A stretch of DNA of 64,000 nucleotides from Brevibacillus brevis (GTDB lineage: Bacteria; Bacillota; Bacilli; Brevibacillales; Brevibacillaceae). Below, piece after piece: positions 44,265 to 54,448 of the stretch. The DNA is taken from positions 2,636,501 through 2,700,500 of the forward strand of contig NZ_CP041767.1 in assembly GCF_022026395.1 (NCBI RefSeq). Direction: 5' to 3'. Position numbers and translations under genes: made by a program. How positions within the stretch are numbered: the first letter of the stretch is position 1; every line of letters begins with the position of its first letter. A model generated the notes under the pieces. The model did not search any database. It was not told where the DNA came from and was given only the letters and a program-made list of their open reading frames with translations.

Positions 44265-44665
44265 AGTTTTATCTCCTTATGTGAACAAATTTTTAACATC
44301 TGAGCAGAAAGCCGAAGTTTGTCACTCGTGTCGGTCACAGAAAACAGACATGATATCACCAACATATTTTTCTTATTCGATGCTGTATCCTCATATTCCT
44401 TGCTGTCAAAGTACCGAAACCAAGCCAAATAATGTTGCAATATCCACTTTTTTAAGCGGCTGTGGTAGCTGTTTGCGTTTTGGATATGGTACACGGTGCT
44501 GCTCACCCTCATTACAGAAAGATAATTCGTTTCTATCCACTATCAACAACAATGCTTAACATAGCCTTTTGAAAAAATCAGAACGGGCGGGCCCAAATTT
44601 GCTGGATAGGCGAATAACATTTGAACGTGGCCTACCTGCCTAGCATAGGGTAGATGGAAATATCG
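44265..44665. other. 400-base intergenic stretch without a supported gene
   Basis: AT-rich DNA between the VOC gene and the sulfate operon promoter. A plus-strand frame at 44224-44559 has no ribosome site and odd composition. An imperfect hairpin CTAC..CCTA / TAGG..GTAG lies near 44631-44655, just ahead of the promoter. No SAM-riboswitch or T-box pattern could be seen. Confidence 0.6.
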
Positions 44666-44693
44666 TTGACAGGAATGAAAAGGCAGGTATAAT
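44666..44693 (+). promoter_or_regulatory. sigma-A promoter of sulfate transport operon
   Basis: Perfect TTGACA (44666-44671), 16-base spacer, perfect TATAAT (44688-44693). Such a strong promoter probably needs a repressor. Confidence 0.85.
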
Positions 44694-44713
44694 TTCAATA
44701 ACAGAGTATTCCG

Positions 44714-44724
44714 AGTAAATTACT
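44714..44724. promoter_or_regulatory. possible operator just downstream of sulfate promoter
   Basis: AGTAAATTACT, a 5-1-5 palindrome, about 14 bases after the expected transcription start, preceded by TATTCCG. Its place fits a roadblock-type repressor site. CymR-like sulfur control is plausible by pathway only. Confidence 0.35.
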
Positions 44725-44755
44725 ATAGATTAAAAGAGGAGTGAAGGTGAGCTGT

Positions 44756-45817
44756 ATGAAAACCACGAAAGGCAAGGTCCAGACGATCCTGAAACGCGTA
44801 GGTATCGTTGTTATGGCGGCTGCAATGGCTGGCTGCTCGGCTGCTGCACCAGCAGAAACTGGTAGTGGAGCGGGGAGCAGCAATTCTATGGTAGAGCTGC
44901 TCAATGTTTCCTACGATCCTACGCGGGAGTTTTACCAAGATATCAACAAGGAGTTTGCCTCAGAGTGGCAACAAAAGACAGGTCAAACAGTGACGATCAA
45001 GCAATCACATGGTGGTTCAGGCAAGCAATCCCGTTCCGTCATTGATGGATTAGAAGCAGATGTAGTTACCCTCGCCCTTGCCTATGATATTGACGCGATT
45101 GCCGAACGCGGTCTGATTCCGGCTGACTGGCAAAAGAAGCTCTCAGACAACAGCTCGCCTTATACTTCCACGATTGTGTTTCTCGTGCGCAAAGGCAATC
45201 CCAAGCAAATCAAAGATTGGGATGATTTGATCAAGCCTGGAATCTCCGTAATCACTCCGAACCCGAAAACGTCTGGGGGAGCCAGATGGAATTACTTGGC
45301 TGCCTGGGGTTACGCCTTGAAGACAAATGGGGGAGATGAAGCGAAGGCACAAGAATTCGTAGCACAATTGTTTAAAAATGTCCCCGTTCTCGATTCTGGG
45401 GCACGTGGTTCGACTACTACGTTTGTCGAGCGTGGCATTGGGGATGTGCTGATTGCATGGGAAAACGAAGCGTATCTCGCGGTCAATGAGCTTGGGAAAG
45501 ACAAGTTTGAGATTGTAAATCCGTCCGTGAGCATTTTGGCTGAACCGCCTGTCACCCTCGTTGACAAATACGCTGACAAACACAAGACAAAAGAAGTAGC
45601 AGAAGCATACCTTCAGTTCCTGTATACCAAAAAAGGCCAAGAGCTCGCAGCCAAGCATTACTATCGCCCTCGTTCGCAGGAAGTACTCAAGGCACATAAA
45701 CCCGCATTCCCTGACATTCAATTGTTTACCATTGATGAGTTGTTTGGTGGCTGGACGAAAGCACAAAAGACTCATTTTGCAGATCAAGGCGTCTTCGATC
45801 AACTTTATAAACCATAG
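44756..45817 (+). CDS. cysP: sulfate ABC transporter substrate-binding lipoprotein
   Basis: 353 residues. Captures sulfate or thiosulfate outside the membrane and delivers it to CysTW. Lipobox A-M-A-G-C27 is followed by a Ser/Gly linker. The family signatures are [11 protein letters not shown], the [12 protein letters not shown] anion loop and [12 protein letters not shown] 44756 with AAGGTGA five bases upstream; the GTG at 44741 touches the AGGAG. First gene of a four-gene operon. It could equally be named sbp. Confidence 0.93.
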   Translation: MKTTKGKVQTILKRVGIVVMAAAMAGCSAAAPAETGSGAGSSNSMVELLNVSYDPTREFYQDINKEFASEWQQKTGQTVTIKQSHGGSGKQSRSVIDGLEADVVTLALAYDIDAIAERGLIPADWQKKLSDNSSPYTSTIVFLVRKGNPKQIKDWDDLIKPGISVITPNPKTSGGARWNYLAAWGYALKTNGGDEAKAQEFVAQLFKNVPVLDSGARGSTTTFVERGIGDVLIAWENEAYLAVNELGKDKFEIVNPSVSILAEPPVTLVDKYADKHKTKEVAEAYLQFLYTKKGQELAAKHYYRPRSQEVLKAHKPAFPDIQLFTIDELFGGWTKAQKTHFADQGVFDQLYKP

Positions 45818-45847
45818 ACCTACACTTTCCTCAGAGGAGTTACCTTC

Positions 45848-46684
45848 ATGAGAAAATCACTCCACAACAGAGGGTTTCTGCCAGGCTTTGGCATGACCAT
45901 GGGCTATACAATCATCTACCTGAGTCTTCTGGTGCTGATCCCTCTGTCTGTCTTGTTTTTAAAAGCCTCAACGATGAGTTGGGAGCAATTCATAGGGACG
46001 ATTATGGATACGAGGGTCCTTGCCTCCATTCGTGTGAGTATTATGACTTCTTTTTTTGCGGCTTGTCTTAATGCAGTGTTCGGGGTTTTGGTGGCATGGG
46101 TGTTGGTTCGCTATCAGTTTATGGGGAAGCGGATCATAGACGGCATTGTTGACCTGCCATTTGCTTTACCTACCGCTGTAGGCGGGATTGCCCTGACTTC
46201 TATTTACGCTGAAAATGGCTGGATTGGGCAGTACCTGGCGGAGTGGGGGATCAAGGTAGCGTACACCCCGATGGGTATATGGGTGGCACTAACATTTATC
46301 GGTCTTCCTTTTGTCGTCAGAACCGTTCAGCCTGTTTTGCAGGATTGGGATTTGCAAATGGAGGAAGCGGCGGCTACGTTGGGTGCTACTCGATGGAATA
46401 CATTTTGGCGGGTGGTTTTGCCGCATCTGTTACCGGCGATCATTACGGGTTTTGCGCTCGCCTTTGCCAGAGCATTGGGGGAGTATGGCTCCGTCGTGTT
46501 CATCTCCGGGAACATGCCGTTAAAAACAGAGATTGTACCCCTCTTGATTATGACCAAGCTGGAGCAGTTTGATTATGCAGGAGCTACGGCAATTGCAACT
46601 ATCATGCTTGTGATTTCCTTCGTCATGCTTTTGATCATCAACTACTTGCAATGGAAAATCAATAAATTCGATGCGGCCCGTTAG
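45848..46684 (+). CDS. cysT: sulfate ABC transporter permease CysT
   Basis: 278 residues, about six transmembrane helices. The cytoplasmic EAA loop reads E-E-A-A-A-T-L-G-A-T-R-W-N-T-F-W-R, where the CysA ATPase docks. The N-terminal region begins F-L-P-G-F-G-M-T-M-G-Y-T, typical of CysT/CysU. ATG follows GAGGAG. It pairs with CysW encoded 12 bases later. Confidence 0.94.
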   Translation: MRKSLHNRGFLPGFGMTMGYTIIYLSLLVLIPLSVLFLKASTMSWEQFIGTIMDTRVLASIRVSIMTSFFAACLNAVFGVLVAWVLVRYQFMGKRIIDGIVDLPFALPTAVGGIALTSIYAENGWIGQYLAEWGIKVAYTPMGIWVALTFIGLPFVVRTVQPVLQDWDLQMEEAAATLGATRWNTFWRVVLPHLLPAIITGFALAFARALGEYGSVVFISGNMPLKTEIVPLLIMTKLEQFDYAGATAIATIMLVISFVMLLIINYLQWKINKFDAAR

Positions 46685-46696
46685 GAGGTATGACGT

Positions 46697-47563
46697 ATGA
46701 AGCATTTAACGGAGCCAGCCTATATCCGATGGACACTGATTATCGTGGCCTTGCTCTTTCTCGGCTTGTTTTTGATCCTGCCGCTGGTAGCTGTTTTTAC
46801 TGAAGCGTTTCGGCAAGGGGCGGAGGTGTTCGTAGCATCCATTACAGAGGAGGAAACGTTATCTGCAGTCAAGCTCACCTTGCTAGTCGCAGCCATTAGC
46901 GTACCGCTGAATGTGACGTTCGGTATCGCTGCTGCATGGGCAATCGCCAAATTTTCGTTCCCGGGGAAAAATGTGTTGCTTACGTTGATAGACTTGCCAT
47001 TTGCCGTATCTCCAGTCATTGCGGGCCTTATCTTTGTCCTCTTGTTTGGGAGTCAAGGTGTGGCGGCGCCCTTGCTTGAGGCTTGGGATTTCAAAATCAT
47101 TTTCGCGGTTCCAGGTATCGTGCTCGCGACGACCTTTGTTACGTTCCCGTTCGTTGCTCGTGAACTGATTCCGGTCATGGAAGCACAGGGAAGAGATGAG
47201 GAGGAAGCAGCAGTTTCGCTCGGGGCGAGCGGCTGGAAAACATTTTTACGTGTCACGCTGCCAAACGTAAAATGGGGGCTCCTGTACGGGGTCATTTTGT
47301 GTAATGCCCGCGCCATGGGTGAATTCGGGGCAGTATCCGTCGTTTCTGGTCATATCCGCGGCATGACCAATACGCTCCCGTTGCATGTGGAGATTCTCTA
47401 CAACGAATATCAATTCGCTGCTGCCTTTGCGGTAGCCACCTTGCTTGCTGCCTTAGCCTTAGTGACACTTATTCTGAAAAGCTTGATCGAGTGGAAAACC
47501 GAGCGGCAGGCAAAGCTGGATGAGGAACAACACTACGACGTGACAGGAGAGAGAGCCGGATGA
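46697..47563 (+). CDS. cysW: sulfate ABC transporter permease CysW
   Basis: 288 residues, about six transmembrane helices. EAA loop: [15 protein letters not shown]. The start with E-P-A-Y-I-R-W-T-L and the later [12 protein letters not shown] fit CysW. ATG after AGGAGGT. Its stop overlaps the cysA start by four bases. Confidence 0.94.
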   Translation: MKHLTEPAYIRWTLIIVALLFLGLFLILPLVAVFTEAFRQGAEVFVASITEEETLSAVKLTLLVAAISVPLNVTFGIAAAWAIAKFSFPGKNVLLTLIDLPFAVSPVIAGLIFVLLFGSQGVAAPLLEAWDFKIIFAVPGIVLATTFVTFPFVARELIPVMEAQGRDEEEAAVSLGASGWKTFLRVTLPNVKWGLLYGVILCNARAMGEFGAVSVVSGHIRGMTNTLPLHVEILYNEYQFAAAFAVATLLAALALVTLILKSLIEWKTERQAKLDEEQHYDVTGERAG

Positions 47564-48681
47564 GTATTGAGGTAGTGAACATTACGAAGTCATATAAAAG
47601 CTTTACGGCACTGAAAAATGTAAATCTGCACATCCCGGAAGGCGAACTCGTAGCGCTTCTCGGGCCTTCCGGATCGGGAAAGACGACTCTTTTGCGTCTC
47701 ATCGCTGGACTGGAGCAACCGCAGGAGGGGAGCATTCTCTTTCACGGAGAAGATAATACGAACCGTGACGTGCGCGAGCGGCAGGTAGGGTTTGTTTTTC
47801 AGCATTACGCCTTGTTTCGGCATATGAACATCTTTGACAACATCGCGTTTGGATTGTCCGTGCGCTCCCGCAAAACACGACCGAGCAAGGAGGAAATCAG
47901 TGAAAAGGTTCATTCGCTGTTAAAACTCGTTCAGCTAGAAGGTCTTGCACATCGCTATCCCTCACAGCTATCAGGTGGGCAGCGCCAGCGTGTTGCATTG
48001 GCGAGGGCGTTGGCAGTGGAACCAAAATTTTTGCTGCTGGATGAACCGTTTGGCGCTTTGGATACGAAAGTGAGACAGGAGCTGCGTCGCTGGCTCCGTC
48101 ATCTGCACGGGAAGCTTGGGTTAACGATTTTATTCGTCACACACGATCAGGAGGAAGCGATGGAATTGGCGGATCAGGTTGTTGTGATGAATGAAGGGCG
48201 AGTGGAGCAGGTCGGTTCGCCCGAAGAAATTTATCATTATCCGGCGAATCCATTCGTGTACAGCTTTCTCGGGCGGGTCAATCTGTTTCACGGACGAATC
48301 CAAAATGGCAAAATCAAGCTCGGAGAAGCAGAGTTCGAGACGGATTGGAAGGATAAGGCGGTGGAGGCTCCCGCTGTCGGATACATGCGGCCACATGATG
48401 TAGAGATTTCATTGCGCGCGCCAGAGGGGAAGTCTGCCAGATCTGTTCAGGCTGAGATCAACCATATTTCTCTCTTGGGGCCGATCGTTCGCCTTGACCT
48501 GAAGCGATTGGACACGGAGGAAGTATTTGAGGCAGAGATGAGCAGGCAGCGCTTTATGGAGTTGAACGTAGAAGAGGAGAGCATTGTATACGTGACGTTG
48601 CACAATGTATCGATCTATGTAGATTCCCAACCTGTACAGACACAACGCCCTGCCCTCGTTCCGTTGCAGGCCAGTGTTTGA
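47560..48681 (+). CDS. cysA: sulfate/thiosulfate ABC transporter ATP-binding protein
   Basis: 373 residues. Powers the importer on the inner side. Walker [10 protein letters not shown] (about 36-44), signature LSGGQRQR (about 135-142), Walker [13 protein letters not shown] and switch His in V-T-H-D-Q-E-E-A are intact. A C-terminal regulatory/TOBE part (about 240-355) follows. Last gene of the operon; no sulfate-reduction genes are attached. Confidence 0.94.
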   Translation: MSIEVVNITKSYKSFTALKNVNLHIPEGELVALLGPSGSGKTTLLRLIAGLEQPQEGSILFHGEDNTNRDVRERQVGFVFQHYALFRHMNIFDNIAFGLSVRSRKTRPSKEEISEKVHSLLKLVQLEGLAHRYPSQLSGGQRQRVALARALAVEPKFLLLDEPFGALDTKVRQELRRWLRHLHGKLGLTILFVTHDQEEAMELADQVVVMNEGRVEQVGSPEEIYHYPANPFVYSFLGRVNLFHGRIQNGKIKLGEAEFETDWKDKAVEAPAVGYMRPHDVEISLRAPEGKSARSVQAEINHISLLGPIVRLDLKRLDTEEVFEAEMSRQRFMELNVEEESIVYVTLHNVSIYVDSQPVQTQRPALVPLQASV

Positions 48682-48697
48682 TCCAAGCATGGCAAAT

Positions 48698-48731
48698 AAA
48701 CCGGTCTGCATATGCCGCAGGCCGGTTTTTG
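48698..48731. terminator. bidirectional terminator of cys operon and small gene
   Basis: AAACCGG..CTGC / GCAG..CCGGTTTTT. T-rich ends on both strands; ends the sulfate operon and the converging 38-residue gene. Confidence 0.85.
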
Positions 48732-48745
48732 ATTGGAGGCACTCG

Positions 48746-48862
48746 CTACTCGCCGCGTTGCTTGGAGCGTGTCTGTTCTTTGCTAAGTGTGTTGGAAGAC
48801 CGTGTTTGCGAAGGGTTTTCTTTCTTTCCCATCTCATTTTTTACACCATTTTGCTTGGACAT
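48746..48862 (-). CDS. 38-residue hydrophilic protein
   Basis: A short frame of 38 residues rich in Lys, Gln, Asn, Ser, Arg and Thr, starting M-S-K-Q-N-G-V-K-N-E-M-G-K-K and ending S-K-Q-R-G-E. It is supported by a near-perfect ribosome site GGGAAGGAGG eight bases before the ATG and by a terminator 15 bases after the stop. There are no hydrophobic segments. The composition recalls minor small acid-soluble spore proteins, but no motif proves it. Function unknown. Confidence 0.68.
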   Translation of the reverse strand: MSKQNGVKNEMGKKENPSQTRSSNTLSKEQTRSKQRGE

Positions 48863-48963
48863 ATCGTAAGCCTCCTTCCCACTGGATTGCCATGGTAGTT
48901 TTCCCTGCCAAAGTCCATTTCATGAATCAAGTATTTTTTGCTGTGCGCCAAATCGTTTATCTT

Positions 48964-50645
<1,682 letters not shown>

Positions 50646-50661
50646 GCTGCCTACGACATAT

Positions 50662-50709
50662 AAAAAGCCCTTGGCTTCGCACAAATCGTGCAGAAGTCAT
50701 GGGCTTTTT
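50662..50709. terminator. bidirectional terminator
   Basis: AAAAAGCCC..GCAC / GTGC..GGGCTTTTT between the ABC-F gene and the converging small gene. Confidence 0.88.
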
Positions 50710-50710
50710 C

Positions 50711-50896
50711 TCATGTGACGGGGTCTTCCACGAACTCGATTTTGTTAAGAAACGCTTCCTTGCTCGAGAAAATAACACGCTCTTTTCGTGGGGAAGTAAA
50801 GAACACCACGATATACTGGTCATCGATATATTCTACCGTGCCGCGTTTCTTTGGTCTTTGTATCGTCTTCACGGGTTTATTCAACCACTCGTTCAT
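50711..50896 (-). CDS. small conserved-looking hypothetical protein
   Basis: 61 residues, basic N terminus (V-K-T-I-Q-R-P-K-K-R-G-T-V) then a beta-rich part (Y-I-D-D-Q-Y-I-V-V-F-F-T) and an acidic end. ATG has the strong site AGGAGG eight bases upstream. No membrane segment, no known family. A small single-domain beta protein is the most that can be said. It starts 43 bases after the end of the PucR-like gene on the same strand, so it may be transcribed with it. Confidence 0.72.
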   Translation of the reverse strand: MNEWLNKPVKTIQRPKKRGTVEYIDDQYIVVFFTSPRKERVIFSSKEAFLNKIEFVEDPVT

Positions 50897-50939
50897 CTGC
50901 TGTTCCTCCTACCTGACTTTCCCATTCATTATACCAAGT

Positions 50940-52571
50940 TTAATGACGATGCCCAATGACATGTGCAGTTATGGCGATGCGAAGCAGCATTTGATCGTGC
51001 CCGTTTTCCGCATTCAATCCGGTCCACTCGCGGATGAGCTGAATGCGGTATTTGATTGTATTTTTATGGACATACAAACGACGCGCGGCTTCGGCGTAAT
51101 TACCATCGGCTTGCAAAAACACTTGCAAGGTTTGTAAGAGCTGTCCGTTTTTTTCTCGATCATAGCTTTGGATTTTACCCAGACATTCTTTTGCAAAGGC
51201 TTGGGCTTCTGTCGCAGGATCGACTGCGTACATGATTCGCTCAAGTCCCAAGTCGTGGTAGCTTTTGACGCGAAAAGAAGCGACGTTGGCTGGGCTTGCC
51301 GAATGTAATGCGGTTTGCAAGCTGACTACTGCTTCCCGATAACTGCGAACGATGCCTTCCCGTTCAGGATGATATCGCCCAATTCCTGCAAAGACGGGCT
51401 GATCCAATTGCTTGGTGAACGTCTGTAAGCACTGTTCTTGCAGCCATTGCGAGAGCGATTCAGTGGGTGCATGGTTAGATTTCGGCACGAGCAAGAGGAC
51501 ACGATTTTCCTGATCCAATCCATACAGAATCGCTCCATTGGAAGAAAAAAAGCTGTGAAACGCGTTCAGAAGATGATGATTTTCTTGCCAAAGTTCCATG
51601 CCGGTCTTGTCATGAGGGGAGGTGCTTAGGATCATCGCGACATAGTGATCGGACAACTCCCAGCCGACTTCATCCGCCTTTCGCATGAGCATTTCGTGTG
51701 AGACGATCTGCCCACTGATGAGTTGTTGCAAAAAATCATTGCGAAAACGTTGGAATGTTTCCTGGATGGCTCGTTGTCGCTGCATTTCAAGGGACAAGAG
51801 GGCAGCACTTTGCTCGATGGCGACTTTTTCCCACGCGTATAGATCACGCTCCCGCTGTCCAATGATGATGGTTCCCTGCACGATTTGGTCGTGGAGAAGC
51901 CACCGGACATGGATTCCCTCTTTTTGTTTGCTAAGCGGCTCTTGTGTTAGTCGGATCGGGGCGCGTTGACCGTACCGCTTGTCCAATGAATCATCGCGTG
52001 GGATCGAACCAAACGAGGAATCCCATTTCCATTTATGCTGGGGGACATGGATGGAGACAGGAGCAGCAAGGATATCGGACAGTAAATCTGTCAATGTAGA
52101 AATCGGAGCTCCTCCCGTCAAAAAGTGATGGAACCGTTCATAAATGGCATGGGTTCTGTCCAGCTCGATGCGCTGTTTGTCATTGATGTACTGAACGACT
52201 GGCACGATAACATCTGACCAAGCTTTTTCCATCGGAAAGGACAGGATGGGAAATGCTTTTTTCGTAGCGTGGGAGAGAACGGCTTCAGGAAGATTCTCGA
52301 TGTATCGACCTAATTTGATGGCAAGCCCAGGTGTGCCGATGGCGACTAGCTCATCGATGAGTGTTATCAGTCGTTTTGTACATGTTTTTTGCTGAGAGAG
52401 GAATGGGAAGCCTGTCGTCAGAACGAATTCACCAGATCGCAACCACCTATGGCCATCGGGAGAATCAAAGGAAGTAACATTCAACAGCTCATTTTCTAAA
52501 GAGTCCGCGCCTGCAAGCACTGACGATTCATCAAAGCCACCAACTTGTATGAGCTCACGGACAGTAATCAT
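50940..52571 (-). CDS. PucR family transcriptional regulator
   Basis: 543 residues. N-terminal PucR ligand-binding domain (about 1-120; starts T-V-R-E-L-I-Q-V-G-G-F, with the family pattern R-S-G-E-F-V-L-T-T-G), a central GGDEF-like/CdaR region, and a C-terminal helix-turn-helix (about 485-535) with N-Y-A-E-A-A-R-R-L-Y-V-H-K-N-T-I-K-Y-R. ATG 52571 is chosen for the conserved start; 52583 and 52577 are alternatives. PucR relatives activate purine or amino-acid breakdown. It is divergent from the symporter/hydrolase operon and probably controls it. Confidence 0.92.
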   Translation of the reverse strand: MITVRELIQVGGFDESSVLAGADSLENELLNVTSFDSPDGHRWLRSGEFVLTTGFPFLSQQKTCTKRLITLIDELVAIGTPGLAIKLGRYIENLPEAVLSHATKKAFPILSFPMEKAWSDVIVPVVQYINDKQRIELDRTHAIYERFHHFLTGGAPISTLTDLLSDILAAPVSIHVPQHKWKWDSSFGSIPRDDSLDKRYGQRAPIRLTQEPLSKQKEGIHVRWLLHDQIVQGTIIIGQRERDLYAWEKVAIEQSAALLSLEMQRQRAIQETFQRFRNDFLQQLISGQIVSHEMLMRKADEVGWELSDHYVAMILSTSPHDKTGMELWQENHHLLNAFHSFFSSNGAILYGLDQENRVLLLVPKSNHAPTESLSQWLQEQCLQTFTKQLDQPVFAGIGRYHPEREGIVRSYREAVVSLQTALHSASPANVASFRVKSYHDLGLERIMYAVDPATEAQAFAKECLGKIQSYDREKNGQLLQTLQVFLQADGNYAEAARRLYVHKNTIKYRIQLIREWTGLNAENGHDQMLLRIAITAHVIGHRH

Positions 52572-52676
52572 TACGCTCACCATGCCTTCTTCATCTTTTG
52601 GCTACTCGCACAAAACCCCGTTCCGTTTTCTGGCCATGTGAACAAAGGAAATATTTGAATTTTTAGATAATACTAA

Positions 52677-52699
52677 TGTACATGTCCAGGATGTGTACA
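52677..52699. promoter_or_regulatory. 23-bp palindromic operator before symporter operon
   Basis: TGTACA-N2-TCC-N-GGA-N2-TGTACA, dyad-symmetric apart from two pairs and the centre. It lies between the PucR-type regulator and the operon start, 37 bases before the first start codon. Confidence 0.55.
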
Positions 52700-52736
52700 G
52701 GCAATGGGACAAATCGAGCAAACTGGGGGGAGTCGT

Positions 52737-52934
52737 ATGAAAGCGAGAGATTGGCTAGGGGTACTGCCATTCATTGGGATGCTGGGAGGAATTCCGTTTG
52801 TGAATCGGGTTGAGCCTTACGTATTAGGCATGCCGTTTGTCCTGTTTTGGATTGTTCTCTGGGTAGTCTTAACTTCCGTCATCATGGCATTCCTCAACAA
52901 AATCGATCCTGCTACGAAGGAGGATGGCCAATGA
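52737..52934 (+). CDS. DUF3311-like small membrane protein
   Basis: 65 residues with two transmembrane helices (about 8-22 and 27-52) separated by a short loop with P-F-V-N-R-V-E-P. Small proteins of this DUF3311 type are encoded directly before sodium:solute symporters and are thought to be accessory subunits. ATG 52737 after GGGGGGAG; stop overlaps the symporter start by ATGA. Confidence 0.85.
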   Translation: MKARDWLGVLPFIGMLGGIPFVNRVEPYVLGMPFVLFWIVLWVVLTSVIMAFLNKIDPATKEDGQ

Positions 52935-54421
52935 ATATCGCCTTGATCATTATTTTTGCCTTTTTATTGCTATCCTTCTATTCCGGTATTCGTGCGCAAC
53001 AAGGGAAAGACATGAATATGGAACAATGGACCGTTGGCGGCAGAGGATTCGGTTCGATCTTTATTTTCTTGCTGGTAGCAGGCGAAATTTATACGACATT
53101 CACCTTTTTGGGGGGCAGTGGTTGGGCGTACTCCAAAGGGGCACCTTCTTACTACGTTCTCTCTTATATTTCCCTCGCCTATGTCATTTCCTACTGGCTC
53201 TTGCCGCCGATTTGGCAGTATGCCAAAGAGCACAAGCTCGTCTCCCAATCCGATTTTTTTGTAAGCAAGTACAAGAGTCCGATACTCGGCATTTTGGTCG
53301 CAGCAGTCGGAGTCATTGCGATTATTCCGTATCTCGTCCTCCAATTCAAAGGGCTGGGGATCATCGTATCGGAAGCATCCTATGGCTCGATTTCGCCTGC
53401 TGCTGCGATATGGATCGGGGTCATTGTTGTGACCATTTACGTCATGATCTCAGGAATTCACGGTTCGGCTTGGACGGCGGCGATCAAGGACATCATGATT
53501 TTCTTTGTCGTCGTTTTCCTCGGGCTTTATCTTCCGTTTCATTACTACGGGGGCATCCAGCCAATGTTTGAAGCCGTACAAGACTCCAATCCTGGTTTCT
53601 TGACGTTCCCTGAGGAGGGTTTAAGCATTTCCTGGTACATTTCGACGGTGCTGGTAACGGTGTTCGGCTTTTACATGTGGCCGCATACGTTCGGCTCTGT
53701 GTTTTCTGCGAAAAATGCGAATGTGTTCCGCAAAAATACGATTATGCTGCCGCTCTATACCTTGATGCTTTTGTTTGTGTTTTTTGTCGGCTTTACGGCG
53801 ATCCTGCAAGTCCCCGGTTTAAAAGGGGCGGACGGTGATTTGTCCTTGCTTCGTCTGTCGTTGCAAACATTCGATCCGTGGGTAGTCGGGATCATTGGAG
53901 CAGCAGGCTTGCTAACGGCACTCGTACCAGGCTCGATGCTATTGATGACAGGGGCGACGCTTTTGGCGAAAAATGTGTACAAAGTTATGGCTCCGCACAC
54001 ATCTGACGTACAAATCGCCCGGATTGCCAAATGGTTGGTGCCTGTCATCTCGTTGATCTCGCTGTATTTTGCACTGAGTGGGGGAGATACGCTCGTTACG
54101 TTGCTATTAATGGGCTACAGCTTGGTCACACAGTTGTTTCCAGCCTTGCTTTTTAGTCTTCCTGCCAAGCCGTGGGTGAATAAATACGGAGCGTTTGCCG
54201 GAATTTTATGTGGGGTGTCAACCGTTGCGTATGTGACTATTTTCCAAGTGACGATTGCGACCCTGTTCCCAAATTGGCCAGCCGTTGTTAAAGACTTAAA
54301 CATTGGTGTCGTGGCATTACTAGTCAATCTTGTCGTGATGTTTACTGTGACGTTTGTGACGAGGAATCTTTTTGCACTGAATCGTCATGCCGCAAAGACA
54401 GAAGGGACACCAACTCTTTAA
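52931..54421 (+). CDS. sodium:solute symporter (SSS family)
   Basis: 496 residues, about 13 transmembrane helices, SSS family. The early segment Q-W-T-V-G-G-R-G-F-G and the G-G-S-G-W-A-Y region after helix 2 fit the sodium-symport core, and the M-S-G-x-x-G-S family motif appears as I-S-G-I-H-G-S-A-W-T-A-A near residue 172. It begins at ATG 52931 after GAAGGAGG. In the same operon as two hydrolases of amides or cyclic ureides, so it probably imports their substrate. Which one is inference. Confidence 0.91.
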   Translation: MNIALIIIFAFLLLSFYSGIRAQQGKDMNMEQWTVGGRGFGSIFIFLLVAGEIYTTFTFLGGSGWAYSKGAPSYYVLSYISLAYVISYWLLPPIWQYAKEHKLVSQSDFFVSKYKSPILGILVAAVGVIAIIPYLVLQFKGLGIIVSEASYGSISPAAAIWIGVIVVTIYVMISGIHGSAWTAAIKDIMIFFVVVFLGLYLPFHYYGGIQPMFEAVQDSNPGFLTFPEEGLSISWYISTVLVTVFGFYMWPHTFGSVFSAKNANVFRKNTIMLPLYTLMLLFVFFVGFTAILQVPGLKGADGDLSLLRLSLQTFDPWVVGIIGAAGLLTALVPGSMLLMTGATLLAKNVYKVMAPHTSDVQIARIAKWLVPVISLISLYFALSGGDTLVTLLLMGYSLVTQLFPALLFSLPAKPWVNKYGAFAGILCGVSTVAYVTIFQVTIATLFPNWPAVVKDLNIGVVALLVNLVVMFTVTFVTRNLFALNRHAAKTEGTPTL

Positions 54422-54448
54422 TACTAATCCTTTAAAGGAGGCAGTTAT

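Noticed and set aside
44224..44559. A 111-codon plus-strand frame in the long intergenic stretch
   Set aside because: Overlaps the VOC gene start, lacks a ribosome site, and has an unusual Cys/Ser-rich composition with no domain pattern.
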